Below are positions 58,263 through 64,000 of a stretch of DNA of 64,000 nt, in pieces. Every line of letters begins with the position of its first letter. The stretch's first letter is position 1. The translations under genes and the position numbers were made by a program. Location: NCBI RefSeq assembly GCF_001540865.1, contig NC_033635.1, forward strand, positions 3,678,231 through 3,742,230, given 5' to 3'. The stretch comes from Ananas comosus. Lineage: Eukaryota; Streptophyta; Magnoliopsida; Poales; Bromeliaceae. The notes under the pieces are model-generated. The model was given only the letters and a program-made list of their open reading frames with translations. It searched no databases and was not told the origin of the DNA.

Positions 58263-60859
58263 TATACCTATCCCTGTAATAGCTACTTCTTGCAGGAAGA
58301 GAGGACCAGCCATAGAAAAAATTAGAAGCCAATACGATTTAATGATTTTCTACTTTCCTGGTTGATCTTCTTGTTTCTTACAGATTAAAAGAGGAAAGCA
58401 TAATTTCTATGACACTTAACAAAATATAGTGGGAGAATAAATAAAAAATTCCTAGGTATATATGATCAAAATGACAAGTTGGATTTTCTTTTTCACATGA
58501 AAAAAAAAAGAAAAAAAAAAACCTGCAGCTATTATTTGTTGTCCATAATTGCTTGCATGCCTGCCGTGTTCTGAGAAAACTTGTTGTCCATTAATTCTCA
58601 GAAGCCATTCAGTGGAATTAATTATATTTTTTTGTCTGTTGCAGGAATATGTTCAAAGTTTCCATAAAAAATATGACCAAAGTGCTTAGTTTCTATGCAT
58701 GTAACTAAAATACAAATGTTGATGCAATCCAAATACTATGATGAGACCTAGAGATCTTAATCTTTCCTTTGGATTCATTCAATTCTGTGAGCTCAACTTC
58801 AATAGAAGTTTTTTGGATGATAACTATAATGAGTTCTTTAATTATAATTATATCCCTAAAATGCTTGTGAGTGAGGATTCCAATGGCATGCTTTAAATGC
58901 ATGCATGCTTTGGATTTTACTGATTAATGCTATACCCATTTCCATTGTTTGTATCACTTTTGTAATTGTTATTAGAGAATTAACAAAAAAAATGTCACAT
59001 CAGTGTATGTGAAATGTTATTAAAAAGATTGCATATGAGCAAAGCATTTTTCTATACGTCTAAATCTGACGCGAGAAATAAATGATATACTCGTATTCTT
59101 GTATAGTATTCTCCTCTAGATTTCGAAGAATAGTTTGCTTTTGAGCGCTAGATTTACTCTACTCAGAAGCTCTAGATTCATCATTTGCGACACTGAACTT
59201 TACGAAACTAGGCCAAACAAGCACTTAATAAGTCGAACGCACACACATGCGTGACGTTTCGCTTTGCACCAGTAAAGGAAAGGTTCGAAAGAATAAAAGT
59301 AGATGCGTTGTGCCTATCTATAAGAGGTTTCGACTTCGACCCCACATACAAAAGAAAAAAAGAAAAATGTAGAAAAGAGAGGAAGAGGAGCAGAACCTCC
59401 TTGGAAGCAAAGGGTAAGAGCTTAGCGTGCAAATAAAAACAGTTTTTTTTCACGCTAAAGCTGATTATTTTTTGCACATTTTTTATTTTTGCTGATCGCA
59501 GTTATTCGCGAATGAAGCATTAAATGCAGATGATTACGCGCGAAGAACAAGTGTTAATCGTTAGCTTCGTCGAAAGCTAAGGTACTCGACTATAAAACTG
59601 TATCTTTTCATTGTTAATGCCTATTCTTAAGTTCATGCTCTTATTACTCATTTTCACTTTGTTTTCTAAACATGCAACTTAATTACATTCTAGTTGATTA
59701 AATTTGTGAGATGAATTAATGCGCAGTAATTGAATATTTTGTTATCCAAATTAAGCGAACTATTCGTTTACCAATGTTTTTTTTTTCGATTTTTTCGCTT
59801 TCTATTCTACATAAACAAGCAAGATATATATTCTACTGTTTTGCGGTGCTTTAATTAGAGAGATAATCCAAAAAATTAACTAATAAGCAGGAATTAATAA
59901 GTTTTGTTTATGCTCCATCATCCATGGTAGTTATAATAATAAGTTTTGATTTTGATAAAAATTTCTTTTCAAAAGTGATTAGGAAACAAATAGGTTACAG
60001 TTAATTTAATTTGGACCAAATGGAATAAAGCTTAATAATTGCTTCGCACTTTATTAATTCAATTTATCTTATACTGTTAATTATCTAGGCCATTAGTTGT
60101 AAAATGTAACAATATGTTTCCTTTTTTTTTTTTTTTTTTGAAGTTTTCCCAAATTTTAAAGCATAATGTTTAAATTGATACGTAATCATTATAAAATACC
60201 AAGTAATGAGAAATTTGTAGTTAAATATGTATATATTTATATTCTATTTCATTATTATCATATTTTGTGGGGCTATTGAATTAGATCAAATTGGCTTTTC
60301 AGAGAGTACATAAAACTAGTAGCTAGGTATTGCCTCCTTGTTACGTTTACTGTCCCTATCCAACCAAATTTATATTCGCAAACGCTAACTCGGTCCACGA
60401 ATCAATTCCCATTTCTTGGATTTCATTTTTGGGCTAATCAAATTCAAATCTACTTAAACTATGCTTCATCTGTTGAAAATAAATATTTGAAAAATCGATA
60501 GTTTTTTTTTTTTTTGCTACCTGTTTTGTTTTGTTTTTTTTTAAAATAAACTTAGTTAGAAATGTAAATCAAATAGACTTCGGCTTTTTTGGAATTGCGG
60601 GGAGATTGCGTTACGTGCAGTGAGGAAGTGCGATGAAAAAATATTCTATTTGTTTCCGTACGTATGTTTCGCATATCGCGATTAATCGGTATTAACTATC
60701 AAGTCCTTTGTTATATGCACTAAAAAACGGTTGATTTTTTGAGAATAATAATTATTTTACATAATTTAATAAGAATCACAACAAGATATACTGAGTTCGT
60801 ATCTTAATTACCATACTTTTTAGTCTTATTTAACTATCCAGCTCTTTTAGCTGCCGCTG

Positions 60860-61210
60860 AACGCTGAAACCCTAATTTGATCCATGTCGAACTTGATAAA
60901 AATCGAGTCGGATTAGCCTGATCGAGTTTCGTATTAGATTTAATCCACCCTTAATTACATTCTGTCGAACAAGCCACCTAATTTATGAATTGATTACTGG
61001 ACCTGACTTTAAGTCGACTCATCGACATCAATCGAGCCAATCGGATCAATTTGGGGTCGAATTAAGTGGATTAGGCTCGAATTTGTTCCACTTCAGAGTT
61101 TGCGCCTATTGCATGTTAGTTTGCTTGTGTTCGGGTCGTTTAATTAATTCAACCCAGAATTGTTCCACTTCAGTTCTAAACGATCCGAACACGGGCTAGA
61201 TACGAGATTA
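60860..61210. repeat. Degenerate tcgaa/gatcga-rich repeat
   Basis: Many imperfect copies of ggattaggctcgaa, atcgagtcggatt and the inverted forms. The phrase ttgttccacttcag occurs twice (61083 and 61150). It resembles the CCGAA-rich element at 39080. Non-coding. Confidence 0.45.
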
Positions 61211-62334
61211 AGCTTGAAAATAAACTTGAGCTGCTCATGAGTGGCTCCTACTAGTTCGTCGTAGGAAAGAGGTTTCACGACATTTATTTATATGATCATA
61301 CTTCTTAATCTCATGAGAATATTTTTGTACTGAATAAGTTCTTAATAGAAATCTTATTCTGACGTATTGTGCTAAATGAACCAATCGATTAAAACTAAAC
61401 AAATCCTATAGTTTCATTAGAGAACGTCCCACTCTTGCAGCAGTCGGACTTGCATTCTGTGCGATACGGTGTGCAGAAAAGTTTCGTGCATACCTATCCA
61501 TCAGTACTGAGATGCATCTAAGCTGGCAATATCGGATAGCTCGAATATATTCTGCCGCTGACTATAATAAAGTTATTAAATTAGGTTGATTGTTTCTGCA
61601 CAGATCCAAAAATATTTAAAAAGAAAAATTGGGTTTTAGCTAGCTAGGTGGTCCTGTTAATTCGGCCTAGCCGTGTAATGCATGCATGTGCAATTGATCT
61701 AATGGGTCCCCTTAGAATGGAGTTGCTCTCTACAGGGCTTGGTGCTTAGGGCCCCTTCGGTATCGAGATCCATCTACTGTTAATAGATAAAATTAATTAA
61801 GTTGGGACGAAGCAGATAGAGAAATGCTTTTGCGTTTTTTTATAGAAACTACAGAAAATATATTATAATCGACTTACTATTATATACGAAAATAAATATG
61901 ATATTTTTTTTTATAACGCAATTTTTCTACAGTCCTAAACAGAGCCTTAAGCTCTTGTTACGTTAGTAAACTTTTCCTTTTCATAGGATTTGTTTATATG
62001 CAAGAGAATTGTGGTCCTAAATTAATTAGGTTTTAAATAGGTGGTTCAATTTGATTAATGACGTATTAACCGCCGCATATATGTGTCGTGCCGCCTTTTC
62101 TTTTCCTAATTTGGAAATGGGGTTTGATGCAATTTTAGGATACTTAAAAAAATATTAAGCACTTCAATATTTTCCTTTTTGACACTATAAAATGGTTGTA
62201 TACATGACCTGAATGTTAGAAATATACTGTACTGAAAATTCGATCGTGATTAAAATCTAATTAATTTTGTGATAAAGATAAAGACGAATGTATAGATAAA
62301 CGCAATTATCCAAATAAAAACGTGACCTTAACGG

Positions 62335-62620
62335 GAAGCAAATTAGATTGTATTGGAATAAAATGAAATGACGAATCATCCAAAGATTTTTATTTTGTTA
62401 TTAGTATGAAAACTGGAATGGACAGTTACGATTTTGAGAGAGGGTTTTGGTTGAGAGAGGAGAGTGATGAAGAGAGAGAAGAGAGAGGCGTTTGTGAGAT
62501 AGGATTTTGAGTTGTTTACTTTAGAATGAGCCCGTCGAAGATTCAAAGCAAGATTGGATCATCCCATTCCAATCCCATTCCAGGGTGAAATAAGAATTAG
62601 AATTTGATTCCTTTAAAACA
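62335..62620. mobile_element. Possible MITE
   Basis: The left arm (aagcaaattagattgtattg, then gaataaaatg and gaatcatcc) pairs loosely with the inverted right arm (aatcaaattctaattcttat, then gggatgatcc). A GA-rich core lies between them. No clear target duplication. Confidence 0.35.
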
Positions 62621-64000
62621 AATAACAACTATTATAATTAATGAATCCAAGAACTCATGGCTCAGTTTGAACCTCTGAACTTTAGGATAGTCCTATGGAT
62701 AACAACCAACTGCATTGAGTAAGGATGAGAGAGAGAGAGATAGTGGTTTGATAGTTAAGTTCCTTCTATTTATGAAAAGTAAGGATTTTTATTATGGTAG
62801 CGCAAACAAGTGTTTAGGCATCCAATGTTACTTTTTTTTTGAGAAAAATAGCATATTACAGCTTCATTTAATTAGAAAATAAACTGAACTATAGATTAAG
62901 GCAACCTGGGCCTCGAAAAAAAAGGAAAAAGAAAAAAGGACAAAGGAAAAGAAGATTACATGCAAAAACGTTCCCATGAATCAAACCAAGAATAATTAAG
63001 ATAAATCTGATTAAAGTAGAAGAAGACATTTCTCACTAGTTTACTGTTTTGTTGTTGTTGCTGTTGTTGTTGTTGTTGTTGTTAACTTGTTATGCATCAT
63101 CTTCTTTAATGCTTAATGTGCCTACTCTACCTTTTCGACTTGTCATTTATCATCTAACTAATTACTTGCACTTAATTTTAAGTCCAATTGAAACAGGAAT
63201 TTGGTTGGTCTTTCTAAATTTCTTACTTACTATTAATTGGGGCCTTTTTAAAGGATCTCTTGGTATCCTATTAAGTTAATTTTCTTTAGATATTTGGAAC
63301 CAATTTGTGTTAAAAATAGATGAAATGAAGCATGCGTAGAACCTAAGAAAAGAACACAATAAATCAAAGGGACAAAGATATATATCTAGGTAGGTATATA
63401 TCCCTAGTAGAATGTTCCCTTGTACGTTCCCTTCTTATTAAGGTTACAGCATGAAAGTGCATTCCCAACTAATTATATAATAAATCATTATTGTTCATGT
63501 AATGCTTCTTCTAGTCTAGGATATTAATTACTACCTATAGTACGTGTGTGTGGCTCTTAGCTAGGGAGAAATTATTACTAGATGTGTGCAACTACATTAT
63601 CATGAATCACACCAACTAAATTAAATGCAATATATATACCTCTCAAATTGTACGCATACGTAGAATTAGAAAGTTTTTTATTTATTGACTAGATCAATGT
63701 GGAACCTGTGTTCAGTCTAGTTTATGCATATCAATCTCGTAAATCATATGGATGTTATGATTTTATGTGCACATAACTGTGCGTGGACATGGCAAAATTT
63801 TTTAGGATCTATATATTTTTCTCTCTATTTTTTTGCTTGATCTATGCAACGATCAAAAAAACTTATTTTTCTAGTCTAATTCTATGAAATAACTGATTAT
63901 TTTGAAAGTTTAAACTATTGAAGAATAATACTTCTAATATTTTATACTTAATATTAATTCTCCTTCACATCAGGGTTAATCGCGATTTGAGATTTTCTTT

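Larger units (their letters stand above)
58263..64000. other. Intergenic DNA without recognised genes
   Basis: AT-rich with homopolymers (60123-60139, 60501-60515), a TTG microsatellite (63045-63082) and decayed repeats at about 60860-61210 and 62335-62620. No exon with a recognisable protein was found on either strand, though short or fast-evolving genes cannot be excluded. Confidence 0.5.

Noticed and set aside
61740..61945. hAT MITE (gggccccttcgg ... cctaaacagagcc)
   Set aside because: The ends pair only weakly and no 8-bp target duplication was found.

Overview
The window is flowering-plant nuclear DNA. It is AT-rich between genes, with GT-AG introns, GA/CT microsatellites in 5' leaders, MITEs, TRIMs, SINEs, Helitron ends and L1-type LINE remnants. 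A monocot would fit, but the sequence alone does not prove it.

The main result is that the window joins two contigs at a 25-N gap (30196-30220), and the left contig (1-30195) is written as a mirror image: reversed without being complemented, or equivalently complemented without being reversed. Read as given, on either strand, those 30 kb contain no convincing gene. Read right-to-left without complementing, or left-to-right with each base complemented, they contain five ordinary plant genes with correct splice sites, plus a LINE. In window coordinates these are: an ARF1-type small GTPase (1593 down to 291, running off the left edge); a GAMYB R2R3-MYB factor with an intact miR159 target site (6784-10402, left-to-right complement reading); an acidic membrane-anchored protein of the Arabidopsis At5g17910 type (14988 down to 12183); the ER-Golgi cargo receptor ERGIC3/ERV46 in 13 coding exons (21777 down to 16833); and a SUVH H3K9 methyltransferase encoded by one uninterrupted 695-codon frame (27097 down to 25010). 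A LINE ORF2 tail (30195 down to 29112) is open right up to the gap. DNA polarity makes such a reversal impossible in a living genome, so this is a data-handling or assembly error. For mirrored features the strand is given as '.' and the reading direction is stated. Complementing the bases in place, with coordinates unchanged, puts GAMYB on + and the other genes on -.

The right contig (30221-64000) reads normally. Positions 30221-42200 are a transposon-rich intergenic zone. It holds MITEs in TA microsatellites, a Mutator-type element with 9-bp target duplications carrying a degenerate CTNNBL1 (beta-catenin-like 1) fragment, a lone first exon of a small unknown gene beside a Helitron end, two SINE copies, and a compound Helitron. 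Three real genes follow: the sulfhydryl oxidase ERV1 (+, 42206-45780, six exons, two tiny TRIM retrotransposons in intron 2), a UBP-type zinc-finger protein (-, 51418-47934, three exons), and ribosomal protein S29 (+, 52735-54872, three exons, with its first splice donor tandemly duplicated). No gene is recognisable from 54873 to 64000; only repeats are seen there.

The genes are unrelated housekeeping and regulatory genes with no operon-like or pathway relationship. The unusual content is the mirror-written contig and the compact mobile elements.
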